64,000 nt of DNA from Paenibacillus glycanilyticus NBRC 16618 (GTDB lineage Bacteria; Bacillota; Bacilli; Paenibacillales; Paenibacillaceae): the NCBI RefSeq assembly GCF_004000805.1, contig NZ_BILY01000024.1, forward strand, positions 1-64,000. Direction: 5' to 3'. Shown here in pieces: positions 7,894 to 16,368 of the stretch; position 1 is the stretch's first letter; each line of letters starts with the position of its first letter. A program made the position numbers and the translations under genes. Under the pieces are notes generated by a model. The model did no database searches, was not told the origin of the DNA, and worked only from the letters and a program-made list of their open reading frames with translations.

Positions 7894-8859
7894 CTATTCC
7901 GCCGGATTCAGCACAGCGTTCTGCGACAGCGAAGTAATGTAATCGAAGAACCGTTCCGGCTCCACATCGTATACAAGGCTTACGGGCCGTCCATCCGCCG
8001 TCTCGACTGTTCGCCCTTGACTAGGGCCGTCAGCGATAACGGCGCTATGGACGGTCTTCATTTCGACTAGGCTAGGATCGCCTACGACCGCGGTCGTCAG
8101 AACATCCCACAAGTAGTAAGTGGAGTTGGTTTCCATAAAGACAAGCGGCGGACATGCGGCATAACATTGCCCCACGAAATCCAGCCCGGCATGCCTCCGA
8201 AGCGAGGCCCAACGGTTGCGCACCGGCACGGTAAGCGGCACTTTATTGGTGCTTTCCAGCGCTACGAGCTCGATCTTGATCCCGCTGTTCCATACGCGAT
8301 CCACCGCTTCCGGATCCCAGAAGGCGTTCCACTCCGCCGTACCGTCATGCTCCGGCTCTTGAACGTTTCCTTTTTCGTTAAAGGTACCGCCCATCCATAC
8401 CAGCTTATCGATCTTCTCCTCAATCTCCGGCGCTTCGTCAAGCGCTCTCGCCAAGTCCGTCAGCGGACCGGTGAACAGCAGAGTCACTGGCTCATCGGAC
8501 GCCAGAAGCTGCTGAATCATATGCTTATGGGCAGGCAATCCCGCCTCGCGCGTATGGATAACGCCAGGTTCGTTCAGTATCGGCAGCGCATCCACGAAAA
8601 ACGTATGCATCCGCCATTCCGCCGGAAACGGATTGCGTCCTCTCGAATTCGAGCGGGCCACTTCCACTTTGCCGCTTGCTCCCGGCGCTCCAAAACGGTC
8701 GATGATTTTGCGGCTTGCCGCCATCCCCGGCTCCAAATATCCGTCTGCCGGAATTACCGACACCCCGATCAATTCGACATCCTTCATCTGCAGAACGAGG
8801 AACAGCGATACAAGATCGTCAACCCCCGCGTCATGATTAAAATAAAGCTTTTTTCCCAT
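7894..8859 (-). CDS. Inosine/uridine-preferring nucleoside hydrolase family protein
   Basis: 321 aa enzyme of the IunH/RihA superfamily, hydrolysing the N-glycosidic bond of ribonucleosides with calcium. The signature near the N-terminus is NHDAGVDDLVS, a variant of the usual DxDPGxDD: the first Asp is replaced by Asn-His but the DD pair is kept. Later family features are LLFTGPLTDLARAL, the substrate-loop region WMGGTF and NAFWDPEA. It is encoded immediately against the 3' end of dgt. The altered first Asp leaves the substrate open, although the remaining calcium ligands look intact. Confidence 0.85.
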   Translation of the reverse strand: MGKKLYFNHDAGVDDLVSLFLVLQMKDVELIGVSVIPADGYLEPGMAASRKIIDRFGAPGASGKVEVARSNSRGRNPFPAEWRMHTFFVDALPILNEPGVIHTREAGLPAHKHMIQQLLASDEPVTLLFTGPLTDLARALDEAPEIEEKIDKLVWMGGTFNEKGNVQEPEHDGTAEWNAFWDPEAVDRVWNSGIKIELVALESTNKVPLTVPVRNRWASLRRHAGLDFVGQCYAACPPLVFMETNSTYYLWDVLTTAVVGDPSLVEMKTVHSAVIADGPSQGRTVETADGRPVSLVYDVEPERFFDYITSLSQNAVLNPAE

Positions 8860-8994
8860 TGTTGTTCCATCCCTTCATAAGTATAAAACGGCTTTGCGTT
8901 TGTCCATCCTAAGGCTAGAGCCCAAGCTTCCGAAGTATGAATTATCATATAAGGCCACTTGGGTGACATTTCATTTTAGGAGGTGATGATCATC

Positions 8995-9150
8995 ATGGCT
9001 AAAGATGTACTGTGCGAAGTAAACTCCTGCAAGTATTGGGCTGCAGGCAATCATTGCGCTGCTTCCTCCATTTATGTAGTGAACAACCGTTCCAAACAAG
9101 CTAGCAACTCGGCAGAAACCGACTGCAAAACGTTTGAGCCAAAGATCTAA
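8995..9150 (+). CDS. DUF1540 small cysteine protein
   Basis: 51 aa protein with four cysteines in the DUF1540 pattern: C7 and C12 in LCEVNSCKYW, C21 in GNHCAASSIYV, and C44 in ETDCKTFEP. The conserved SI-V-N segment and the C-terminal T-C-TF block are both present. DUF1540 proteins are short, probably metal-binding, and common in spore-forming Firmicutes; no biochemical role is established. A near-perfect Shine-Dalgarno, AGGAGGTGAT, precedes the ATG. The gene sits alone between two convergent or divergent neighbours and is easily missed because of its size. Confidence 0.88.
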   Translation: MAKDVLCEVNSCKYWAAGNHCAASSIYVVNNRSKQASNSAETDCKTFEPKI

Positions 9151-9231
9151 AAGAACGGGTAACGGCGCACAGCCCTTTACCGTGTATGAATTACACGCAA
9201 TGGATACTGAGCGCCGTCCCATTCGGCTTTA

Positions 9232-10164
9232 TTATTTTGATACCGGAACCGCGTTATAATACTCCTCCAGAGTCAAGTCCTTCTCGTCAATCTCCTTCGC
9301 TAATTCCTTCCCTACATAACGAATATGCCATGGCTCGTATTTGTAGCCCGTAATTGCATCCTTGCCCTCTGGATAGCGGATAATAAATCCGTACTCCGGC
9401 GCATGATCAGCCAGCCACTCGGCTTCTGGCGTACCGCCGAAGCAATCCTCGGCCGCGCATTTGCCATCACTGCCGGATACGTCAATCGCAAGACCGGTCT
9501 GATGCTCGCTTGTACCGGGGAATGCGCTGTAAGTCAACGCCTTCTCCAGGCCGTCTTTCTTCACATAGCGGTTAAAGAGCGTCTTCTGCGTTGCCTGCGA
9601 ACGGTAAGCCGAGACGCCGGCCAGGTAAATGCCATCTTTCTCTGCGCCGGCAAACAGATCTTCCAGGGCGCCCGCCGCTTCCTTGCGCATTTTGCGTTTG
9701 TCGATCTTCTCGCTGAACGTAAAGCGGACATCCGGATAAACCAGATCCTTAGGCTCGTAATTGTCCGGCAGCTTGTATTGCTTGTCCACCAGCACGGCTA
9801 TGCTTGCAGGCTGAGCGACAACCGCGTAGCCATCCTCTTCCCCTGCCGTAGCAATTGCAGGCTTGTCAGCCGGCGTATCGGAAGGCTTGTCCGACGGTTT
9901 CTCAGACGGGGTATCGGTAGGCGTGTCCGATGGTTCGTCGGACGGCGTATCCGTTGGTGTATCCGTTGGCTCGTCCGAAACCGCAGGTTCATCCGATGCC
10001 GCGGGAGAAGGTTGTTCTGAAGTCTGGCTATTAGCCGCTGTCTCTTCCGGAGCCTCGGCCGTCAAATTTTCGTAGCGGATAAACAGAATGACTGCTATAG
10101 CAACCACGCATACCGCCAGAAAAGCTAATCCGCGTCTTTTTCGTCTTTGTACGTTTCTTCTCAT
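9232..10164 (-). CDS. VanY-type D-alanyl-D-alanine carboxypeptidase
   Basis: 310 aa membrane-anchored M15B peptidase that trims the terminal D-Ala from peptidoglycan stem peptides. A transmembrane anchor spans about residues 12-31. It is followed by a Thr/Pro/Asp/Ser-rich linker of degenerate four-residue units such as DTPTDTPSDEPSDTP (about 55-105). The catalytic domain carries the zinc motifs SEHQTGLAIDV and EPWHIRYVG. The ATG at 10164 is chosen because AAGGAG lies 7 nt upstream; an in-frame extension upstream has no RBS. The gene is divergent from the LtaS-type gene, so two cell-wall functions share an intergenic region of about 250 nt. Confidence 0.88.
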   Translation of the reverse strand: MRRNVQRRKRRGLAFLAVCVVAIAVILFIRYENLTAEAPEETAANSQTSEQPSPAASDEPAVSDEPTDTPTDTPSDEPSDTPTDTPSEKPSDKPSDTPADKPAIATAGEEDGYAVVAQPASIAVLVDKQYKLPDNYEPKDLVYPDVRFTFSEKIDKRKMRKEAAGALEDLFAGAEKDGIYLAGVSAYRSQATQKTLFNRYVKKDGLEKALTYSAFPGTSEHQTGLAIDVSGSDGKCAAEDCFGGTPEAEWLADHAPEYGFIIRYPEGKDAITGYKYEPWHIRYVGKELAKEIDEKDLTLEEYYNAVPVSK

Positions 10165-10308
10165 GCTGCTCTCCTTATTGTTGCTTGTTTTGTTTAGGAA
10201 CGCGTACGTTCTTTCCTCTCTACTATAAACGAATAGACTCGATAATGTCTTAAAAAGTTGCAACATTTGTTTACGTCATTTTGACATCCCTGGCAGACCG
10301 CCGCGCCT

Positions 10309-10337
10309 TTGACATTCCTCTTCCAGCCAAGCATAAT
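10309..10337 (+). promoter_or_regulatory. Candidate SigA promoter for the LtaS-type gene
   Basis: TTGACA at 10309-10314, a 17-nt spacer and CATAAT at 10332-10337, placed about 75 nt upstream of the chosen GTG start. This is the best promoter match in the divergent intergenic region. Confidence 0.55.
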
Positions 10338-10416
10338 GATTACAATAGAGATATAAGACATTATGGGACAGGCTGCTTAGTGAGAAGCCTGTTTTATTGT
10401 GAAGGGCGGCGAAAAC

Positions 10417-12270
10417 GTGTCAAATCTAGCACCAAAAAGGCTTTTCAGCAAACGACCCATTCTCGCATTCTCACTGATTGTTCTGCTTAAGAGCTTTCTA
10501 ACCTGGATGGTCGTCTTTGGTGGTCCTAACTGGACAACTCTGCTCAAGGAAGTCCCGTTTGCGTTAATCGTGTTCTGTCTGATTGAATGGTTCGCTACCA
10601 AACGAAAGCTCGTCTATTATTTAAGCGCCAACCTGCTCATGACCGGCATCCTGTTCGCGGTTCTTATGTATTACAAATATTACGGCGTTATCGTTACCTA
10701 CTCAGCCCTTAATCAGGTCAACCAAGTTACGGCCGTCAGCAACAGCGTCTTCTCTCTGATGGACCCTTACTATCTGCTTGTCTTTATTGATATCGTTGTC
10801 ATGGGTTATTATTTGATCCGGCGCCGAAAGGGACAGTATTGGAAGGCGGCCAGCCAAAAACGCGTCAGCAGAAGCGTGCTTGCTACCTTGTTTGGCGTAT
10901 CCCTTGCGCTTTGCCTGTTTAACATTTTACCGAACCGCGCAAGCATGAACGAGATCGTCAAAGCGGAGCAGATGGGCATTCTTAATTACGAGGCTTATAC
11001 GATTTTATCCAATAAAAAGCAGGAGCTCATCAATCCTTCCGAAATTACGCAGGCTAAGATCGATGAAATTAAGCAGATTCAAAAGCCGGCTTCCCCCAAG
11101 CTGGGGAATGCGGCCTCCGGCAAAAATCTGATCATTATCCAGATGGAATCGTTCCAAAACTTCCTTATCCATCTGAAGATCGACGGCCAGGAAATTACGC
11201 CTAACATGAATAAACTGGCCAATGAAAGCTACTACTTCAACAACTTCTATCAAGGCGTTGGGCAAGGCAATACGTCGGATGCCGAATTTGTTGTTAATAC
11301 CTCTTATTATATACCGCCAAACGGCGCTGCTACTCAGGTCTACCCGAAGAAAGAGCTGCCCAGCCTTCCGAGATTAATGCAGCAGCATGGCTATGATACG
11401 GCGACCTTCCATACGAACGTCGTGGAGTTCTGGAACCGCAGCGAGCTGTACAAAGCGCTTGGCTTCAACCGTTACTATGACAAAGAGTTTTTCGGCGACG
11501 AGGATTCCGTTTTCTTCGCGGCTTCCGACGAAGTGCTGTATGCGAAAACCGCTGCCGAGCTGGAGAAAATGGATCAAGGCGACAAGCCGTTTTATGCGCA
11601 GGTCATCTCCATGTCATCCCATCATCCGTTCACCATTCCGGAGCGGAAATATAAGATGGAGCTTCCGAAGCGCTACGAGAATACCTTCGTGGGCGATTAC
11701 ATCCGCGCCCAGAACTATGCGGATTACGCGCTTGGCTTGTTTATTGACGATCTGAAGCAGCGCGGCATTTGGGATAACAGCGTGATCGTGCTCTACGGCG
11801 ATCATCTTGGCTTGCCGATTTACTCGCTCGACCGGGATGACAAGGAATTAATGAAAGAAATTTACGGGCATGACTACGGCTCTGCCGACATGATTAACAT
11901 TCCACTTATTATTTCGGCCTCCGGCATCACCGAGCCGAAAGTTTTCAGCCAGCTGGGCGGCCAGGTCGATATTCTGCCTACGGTTGCGAACCTGTTAGGC
12001 TTCCCGCTGGACGACCAGATTCATTTCGGTCAGGATATCCTGAACAACACGTCGGTTAACCTGCTGCCGCAGCGTTATTATCTGCCGACCGGTTCATTCG
12101 TGAGCAGCGACGAGCTGTTCCTCTCCGGCAGCGGTTATGAGGACGGCACGCATCTTCCGCTCTCGGGTGCCAGCACCGTGTCTCTTGACTCGGCGGACGA
12201 ATTTAACCGCGCGCTGGAGCTGCTGAAGCTGTCAGACAGCTATGTGAGCCAGCTTCCCAATTGGAAATGA
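10417..12270 (+). CDS. LtaS-type lipoteichoic acid synthase / sulfatase-family glycerophosphate transferase
   Basis: 617 aa. Five N-terminal membrane segments (roughly 15-35, 48-62, 72-92, 115-135 and 157-175) are followed by an extracellular sulfatase-fold domain. The catalytic Thr lies in GQGNTSDAEF (about residue 286), with a metal-binding Glu in IIIQMESFQN and the later metal site VLYGDHLG. This matches LtaS/YfnI/YqgS enzymes that polymerise glycerol phosphate from phosphatidylglycerol. The GTG at 10417 is chosen because AGGGCGG lies just before it; the in-frame GTG at 10399 has no RBS. Which paralogue it is (main synthase, primase or stress form) cannot be decided here. Confidence 0.9.
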   Translation: MSNLAPKRLFSKRPILAFSLIVLLKSFLTWMVVFGGPNWTTLLKEVPFALIVFCLIEWFATKRKLVYYLSANLLMTGILFAVLMYYKYYGVIVTYSALNQVNQVTAVSNSVFSLMDPYYLLVFIDIVVMGYYLIRRRKGQYWKAASQKRVSRSVLATLFGVSLALCLFNILPNRASMNEIVKAEQMGILNYEAYTILSNKKQELINPSEITQAKIDEIKQIQKPASPKLGNAASGKNLIIIQMESFQNFLIHLKIDGQEITPNMNKLANESYYFNNFYQGVGQGNTSDAEFVVNTSYYIPPNGAATQVYPKKELPSLPRLMQQHGYDTATFHTNVVEFWNRSELYKALGFNRYYDKEFFGDEDSVFFAASDEVLYAKTAAELEKMDQGDKPFYAQVISMSSHHPFTIPERKYKMELPKRYENTFVGDYIRAQNYADYALGLFIDDLKQRGIWDNSVIVLYGDHLGLPIYSLDRDDKELMKEIYGHDYGSADMINIPLIISASGITEPKVFSQLGGQVDILPTVANLLGFPLDDQIHFGQDILNNTSVNLLPQRYYLPTGSFVSSDELFLSGSGYEDGTHLPLSGASTVSLDSADEFNRALELLKLSDSYVSQLPNWK

Positions 12271-12278
12271 TTCGACAG

Positions 12279-12317
12279 AAAAAACCGTTCCTTAGTTATT
12301 AAGGATCGGTTTTTTTG
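12279..12317 (+). terminator. Intrinsic terminator after the LtaS-type gene
   Basis: AAAAACCG-TCCTTA pairs with TAAGGA-CGGTTTTT around a short loop and runs into seven T. It lies 10 nt past the stop codon. Confidence 0.85.
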
Positions 12318-12393
12318 CGCACTGGTTCCAAGGATTTATTTTAGCTATTTCCGGCTTAATCTACTAATTTTCTCTAGTACAATCCTCTCGCAT

Positions 12394-12406
12394 CTGATAG
12401 TATCAG
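12394..12406 (+). promoter_or_regulatory. Palindromic element upstream of SLH gene 1
   Basis: CTGATA-G-TATCAG, a perfect 13-bp palindrome 44 nt before the ATG. The same palindrome with nearly identical flanks recurs before the second SLH gene. A shared TAGTAC-N17-TAGTAT spacing overlaps it, so it could be an operator over the -10 region or part of an alternative promoter. Confidence 0.5.
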
Positions 12407-12450
12407 TAAGGGTCTATTTCCAAAATTCTTACATAAGAGAGGAATACGAA

Positions 12451-13545
12451 ATGAAAACTTTTTCCCGTAGTTTTATTGTTCTTCTGGCGGCCGTCGTGCT
12501 GCTCGCGCTTCCGTTTCAGGCTTCCACGGTAAACGCTGCGTCCGCGGAAGAAACGCTGAACACGTACTTCCCGGGTGATATCAACGAGCATTGGGCTTAT
12601 GATGAGCTTGACAACTTCGTTAATGCCGACTTGCTTAAAGGTACCGTTGATTCGGAAGGCAATACGATGATCAAACCGGATCTGTCCGTCAGCCGTGCGG
12701 AGTTCGTAGCCATTCTGGTTCGCGCTCTTGGCCTGACTACCACTGAAACAGGCAAAACCTTTGCTGACGTTCCTGCAGGCAAATGGTTCTCCGAGCCGGT
12801 TCGGATCGCAAGCTCCCTTGGTATCGTTAACGGCCTGACCGAGACGACCTTTGGTCCTAACGAACTGATCAAACGCGGCGAGATCGCTACCATGGTCGTT
12901 CGCGCGTTCGAATCCTCCGTTAAGTTTGAAGGCGAAGCGAAGACTTTCTCCGACGTACCGGAATACTTCGCAACACCGTTTATTGCAAAAGCAAGCCAAG
13001 CGGGCATCGTTCGCGGCGCAACTGCGACAACGTTTAAGCCGTACGCTAACGCAACCCGCGCGGAAGCAGTCGTTATGGTTCAACGCGCGCTTGATCTGCA
13101 AGCGAGCAACCTGCCTGAAGACGCGGCTCTTACCGCTCTGATTGATGAATTCGAGGCAAAAGAAACCGAGGTCGTTAACTCGCAGGACTTCGCTAAGCTT
13201 AGCGGCGTGCTGGATAGCTACATGACGGGTTACGCTAAGGCTGAGAACGCCTTTGAATACCAGGATTATTCGGAGCTGGCCAAGGAAGGCTACACGCTTA
13301 CTTTGGAAAAGCTGACACCGCAAAAGTATGATATCGAATTGAAGACAGACCGTTTCGCAACCATTCATGCAACAGGCAGTACGTACAAAGTAACGGTTAA
13401 AGGCAAAACCGATGCCGATACGCAAACGCAGACCGTTCCACGAGACGGCTATTATCTGCTGAAGAAAATGGAAGACAACAGCTGGAAAATCTATCTGTTC
13501 GCTTCGGATGCTGACGCATCCGGCACGGACGAAATCACGAAATAA
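12451..13545 (+). CDS. SLH-domain surface protein, copy 1
   Basis: 364 aa secreted protein. A signal peptide covers about residues 1-30 (ending ...STVNAASAEE). Three S-layer homology domains cover about 42-225, each with the conserved F-DVP-G-W or SRAEFVAILVRALGL type motifs. SLH domains bind pyruvylated secondary cell-wall polymers, anchoring the protein outside the membrane. The C-terminal 140 residues resemble a small NTF2-like or cystatin-like fold (KKMEDNSWKIYLF) but I cannot name a family. The RBS GAGAGGAA precedes the ATG. A paralogue with closely similar SLH domains follows directly; their C-terminal domains have diverged far more than the anchors. Confidence 0.9.
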   Translation: MKTFSRSFIVLLAAVVLLALPFQASTVNAASAEETLNTYFPGDINEHWAYDELDNFVNADLLKGTVDSEGNTMIKPDLSVSRAEFVAILVRALGLTTTETGKTFADVPAGKWFSEPVRIASSLGIVNGLTETTFGPNELIKRGEIATMVVRAFESSVKFEGEAKTFSDVPEYFATPFIAKASQAGIVRGATATTFKPYANATRAEAVVMVQRALDLQASNLPEDAALTALIDEFEAKETEVVNSQDFAKLSGVLDSYMTGYAKAENAFEYQDYSELAKEGYTLTLEKLTPQKYDIELKTDRFATIHATGSTYKVTVKGKTDADTQTQTVPRDGYYLLKKMEDNSWKIYLFASDADASGTDEITK

Positions 13546-13552
13546 GAACAAA

Positions 13553-13586
13553 GAAGGCTTGCGGATACCCGCAAGCCTTCTTTTTT
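13553..13586 (+). terminator. Terminator between the SLH genes
   Basis: GAAGGCTTGCGG pairs with CCGCAAGCCTTC around a 4-nt loop, followed by six T, just after the first SLH gene. The same stem core recurs after the second gene, so the duplication includes the terminator. Confidence 0.9.
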
Positions 13587-13624
13587 GTATTCCAATTATT
13601 CTCTCTAGTACTAAAACCTCTCAT

Positions 13625-13637
13625 CTGATAGTATCAG
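13625..13637 (+). promoter_or_regulatory. Palindromic element upstream of SLH gene 2
   Basis: CTGATAGTATCAG again, 44 nt before the ATG at 13682. The flanks from the palindrome to the RBS (CAGTAAGGGTCTATTT, then TTACATAAGAGAGGAATA) are nearly the same as those before copy 1. Confidence 0.5.
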
Positions 13638-13681
13638 TAAGGGTCTATTTACAAAATCTTTACATAAGAGAGGAATATGAA

Positions 13682-14770
13682 ATGAAAGCTTTTACCCGCA
13701 GTCTTATTGTATTTCTTGCGGCGGTACTGCTGCTCGCACTTCCGTTCCAGGGCTCCAAGGCTAGCGCTGCGTCCGCGGAAGACACTCTGTATGCTTATAT
13801 GCCGATGGATATCGACGAGCATTGGGCTTACGAAGCGCTGGACAACTTTGTTTCGGCGGATCTGCTTAAGGGCTATACGGACTCCTACGGTGATACTTAT
13901 CTAAAACCCGACTTATCCATCAGCCGCGCGGAATTCGTATCCATCCTGGTACGCGCGCTTGGTCTCGCAACCGAGGAAGCAGGCAAATCCTTTGCCGACG
14001 TTCCCGCCGGCAAATGGTACTCCGAGCCGATTCGGATCGCAAGCTCCCTTGGCGTTGTGAACGGTCTGACCGACACGACTTTTGGGCCTGATGAACTCGT
14101 TAAACGCGGCGAGATCGCTACGATGGTGGTCCGCGCCTTTGAATCTACCGTTAAATTCGAAGGCGAAGCGAAGTCCTTCTCCGACGTACCGGAATACTTC
14201 GCAACGCCTTTCATTGCTAAAGCAAGCCAAGCCGGCATTGTCCGCGGAGCTACCGCAACAACCTTTAAGCCTTACGCAAACGCGACCCGCGCGGAAGCCG
14301 TTGTGATGATTCAGCGCGCGCTTGATCTGCAGAAGAGCGATCTTCCCGTGGATGCCTCGCTTACGACTGTTATTGACGAGGAAATCGCTAAAGAGTCGGA
14401 AGCCATCAATGCGGGGGAATACGGCAAGATTGGCGAGATCCAGGCGCAATATTATACCGGTTACCAACTGGCAGCCAGCTTCTGGGACAGCGAGAGTTAT
14501 GCGGCTTTAAAAGAAAAGGGTTATAAATTGGCATTTGAGCTGACTGCGCCAGCAAGCTTTGAAGTCGTCTCCAAATCGAACCGTTTTACCGTTATTCATT
14601 CAACTGGCGGCAAGATCAACATGAAATTGGAAGGCCCGGACATGACGCATACTCAGCTTATTCCTACGGATGCCACTTACTATCTGAAAAAAATGCCGGA
14701 CAACAGCTGGAAAATCTATTTCATGTACGAAGATGATCCCGAATACAGCGAAGATGAATTCGGATTGTAA
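13682..14770 (+). CDS. SLH-domain surface protein, copy 2
   Basis: 362 aa paralogue of the preceding gene. A signal peptide ends near ...GSKASAASAEDT, and three SLH domains are almost collinear with copy 1 (shared blocks such as AKSFSDVPEYFATPFIAK with single substitutions). The C-terminal part is diverged but keeps the closing KKMPDNSWKIYFMYE pattern. The ATG at 13682 is used because it starts the signal peptide and follows GAGAGGAA; longer in-frame starts run back into copy 1. Likely function is a wall-anchored accessory protein. The pair looks like a recent tandem duplication including leader and terminator. Confidence 0.9.
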   Translation: MKAFTRSLIVFLAAVLLLALPFQGSKASAASAEDTLYAYMPMDIDEHWAYEALDNFVSADLLKGYTDSYGDTYLKPDLSISRAEFVSILVRALGLATEEAGKSFADVPAGKWYSEPIRIASSLGVVNGLTDTTFGPDELVKRGEIATMVVRAFESTVKFEGEAKSFSDVPEYFATPFIAKASQAGIVRGATATTFKPYANATRAEAVVMIQRALDLQKSDLPVDASLTTVIDEEIAKESEAINAGEYGKIGEIQAQYYTGYQLAASFWDSESYAALKEKGYKLAFELTAPASFEVVSKSNRFTVIHSTGGKINMKLEGPDMTHTQLIPTDATYYLKKMPDNSWKIYFMYEDDPEYSEDEFGL

Positions 14771-14777
14771 TAATAAA

Positions 14778-14811
14778 CAAAAGGCTTGCGGATATCCGCA
14801 AGCCTTTTGTT
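14778..14811. terminator. Bidirectional terminator
   Basis: AAAAGGCTTGCGGATATCCGCAAGCCTTTT is a perfect palindrome between the convergent SLH copy 2 and aldo/keto reductase genes, with T-rich ends on both strands. Confidence 0.85.
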
Positions 14812-15771
14812 TTATATGACGTATGACGAGTCCGGCTCAAACAAACGGCTGATCTGCTCATAATCCTCGCGGGTCAGCTTCCAGCGCGAAGCGGCGGCAT
14901 TTTCCTGTACCTGGGCAATCGTCTTGGCGCCCGCGATAACCGTTGTAACCGCCTTGTTGTAGAGCAGCCAATTGATCGCAACTTGGCTAAGCGGCTTGCC
15001 AATGGACCTCGCGATTCCTTGCAGCAGCTCCACCTTCAGCACATTCCCCTCGAACTGGCCGCGTTTGTAGAGCGGATTGCCATAGGAGCGGATATCGTCA
15101 TCCCGGAACTTCGTAACCGCGCTGAATTTGCCGGTGAGCAGCCCTTGCGCCAATGGACTATAAGGGATAAAGCCCAGCTGCTGCTTCTCGGAATAAGGAA
15201 GCTCGGCGTACTCGACCTGCCTTTGCAGCAGGTTGTACGGGGACTGAAGCGAGACGATGGGGGCAGCGGACTGCGCCGCCACAAGCTGATGAACGGAGAA
15301 ATTCGATACGCCGATGCTGCGGATTTTGCCCGCCTGAACAAGCTCGTTCAGAACCGAAAACGTCTCCTCGATGGGCACCTTGCCTTTAGGATCCGGCCAA
15401 TGCACCTGATACAGATCGATATAATCGGTATCCAGCCGAAGAAGACTGTCATCCACCTCTCGGATAAGGCTTGCTCCGGACAGGTCGATATCGACCTGGT
15501 AACGGTCATCCCAGACAAGACCGCATTTGGTGGCGATAATCACCTTATCCCGTACGGCCTTAAGCGCTTTTCCCAGCACTCTCTCCGATTCCCCGAATCC
15601 GTATACCGGAGCCGTATCGAAAAAAGTAATCCCCAGATCAATGGCTTTATCTATCGCCTGCCGGATCTCCTTCTCCTCTACAACTCCCCAGCCGTTTCGG
15701 CCTGCAGCCCATGCTCCAAAACCAATAACCGACGGGTACAGCTCACTTTCGCCTAGCCTTCTTGTCTCCAC
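14812..15771 (-). CDS. Aldo/keto reductase
   Basis: 319 aa TIM-barrel oxidoreductase. N-terminus RRLGESELYPSVIGFGAWA; catalytic residues in DTAPVYGFGESE (Asp, Tyr), IIATKCG (Lys) and YQVHWPDP (His); C-terminal cofactor segment VIAGAKTIAQVQEN. The QVHWPDP form and overall pattern resemble the general-stress group (YhdN/YqkF-like) of Bacillus reductases. It is transcribed alone, converging on the SLH gene. The upstream 146 nt separate it from a divergent VOC-family gene. Substrate unknown. Confidence 0.9.
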   Translation of the reverse strand: METRRLGESELYPSVIGFGAWAAGRNGWGVVEEKEIRQAIDKAIDLGITFFDTAPVYGFGESERVLGKALKAVRDKVIIATKCGLVWDDRYQVDIDLSGASLIREVDDSLLRLDTDYIDLYQVHWPDPKGKVPIEETFSVLNELVQAGKIRSIGVSNFSVHQLVAAQSAAPIVSLQSPYNLLQRQVEYAELPYSEKQQLGFIPYSPLAQGLLTGKFSAVTKFRDDDIRSYGNPLYKRGQFEGNVLKVELLQGIARSIGKPLSQVAINWLLYNKAVTTVIAGAKTIAQVQENAAASRWKLTREDYEQISRLFEPDSSYVI

Positions 15772-15917
15772 TCCTCTGCCTCCTTTTATCCGTTACCTTT
15801 TATCATATAATACCTATTTACTTACTTGGAATTATTTCTCATTATACTCTCCCCTTCGTTGCTTGACAACGAAAGAATGAATGCCTATGATGGGGTCAAC
15901 CTAGAGGAGAAGGAGCA

Positions 15918-16307
15918 ATGCAAATGGCACGCAAACGCGTCGATCACGTTGGAATCATGGTAAGGGATATGGAGGCAACCATCCGCTTCTACGAGGAGTT
16001 TGTGGGACTGACCCTGAAAGGCCGTCTGACTCATACGAATGGCGTTATTGAACTGGCTTTCCTTGGCTTCGGGGATTCCGACGAGACGGAGATTGAATTA
16101 GTTCAGCATTATAACGGCGAGCTGCCCGTTGAAGGCCGCGTTCACCACTTCGCGATTCATGTGGACGATGTGGATGCGGAATTCGCGCGTTTGAAAGAAA
16201 CAAGCGTAACGTTTATCGATGAGGACATTACAACGCTGCCTAACGGTTACCGTTACTTCTTCATCAGCGGTCCGGAAGGCGAACGAATCGAATTTTTCCA
16301 GCGTTAA
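15918..16307 (+). CDS. VOC-family (glyoxalase/bleomycin-resistance fold) protein
   Basis: 129 aa, two beta-alpha-beta-beta-beta repeats in a single domain. Metal-ligand positions of the glyoxalase I type are present: His in VDHVGIMVRD, Glu in ETEIELVQ, His in GRVHHFAIHVDD and Glu in GERIEFFQR. Length and the HVGIMVxDMExxIRFY opening fit lactoylglutathione lyase-like proteins of Firmicutes. Real substrates vary widely in this family, so glyoxalase activity is only a possibility. AGGAGAAGGAG lies upstream; the ATG at 15924 is an alternative start two codons in. Confidence 0.88.
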   Translation: MQMARKRVDHVGIMVRDMEATIRFYEEFVGLTLKGRLTHTNGVIELAFLGFGDSDETEIELVQHYNGELPVEGRVHHFAIHVDDVDAEFARLKETSVTFIDEDITTLPNGYRYFFISGPEGERIEFFQR

Positions 16308-16316
16308 TACATAAGA

Positions 16317-16361
16317 AGAAGCCTCCATTTCCACGGTTTGCGGATTTGGAGGCTTTTTTCA
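16317..16361. terminator. Bidirectional terminator
   Basis: AAGCCTCCA pairs with TGGAGGCTT, with six T following on the plus strand. It lies between the convergent VOC and bcp genes. Confidence 0.8.
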
Positions 16362-16368
16362 TCTTTGC

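Noticed and set aside
12403..13551. 382-codon open frame antisense to the first SLH gene
   Set aside because: The opposite strand has a signal peptide and three SLH domains; the antisense product has no plausible start signal or domain.
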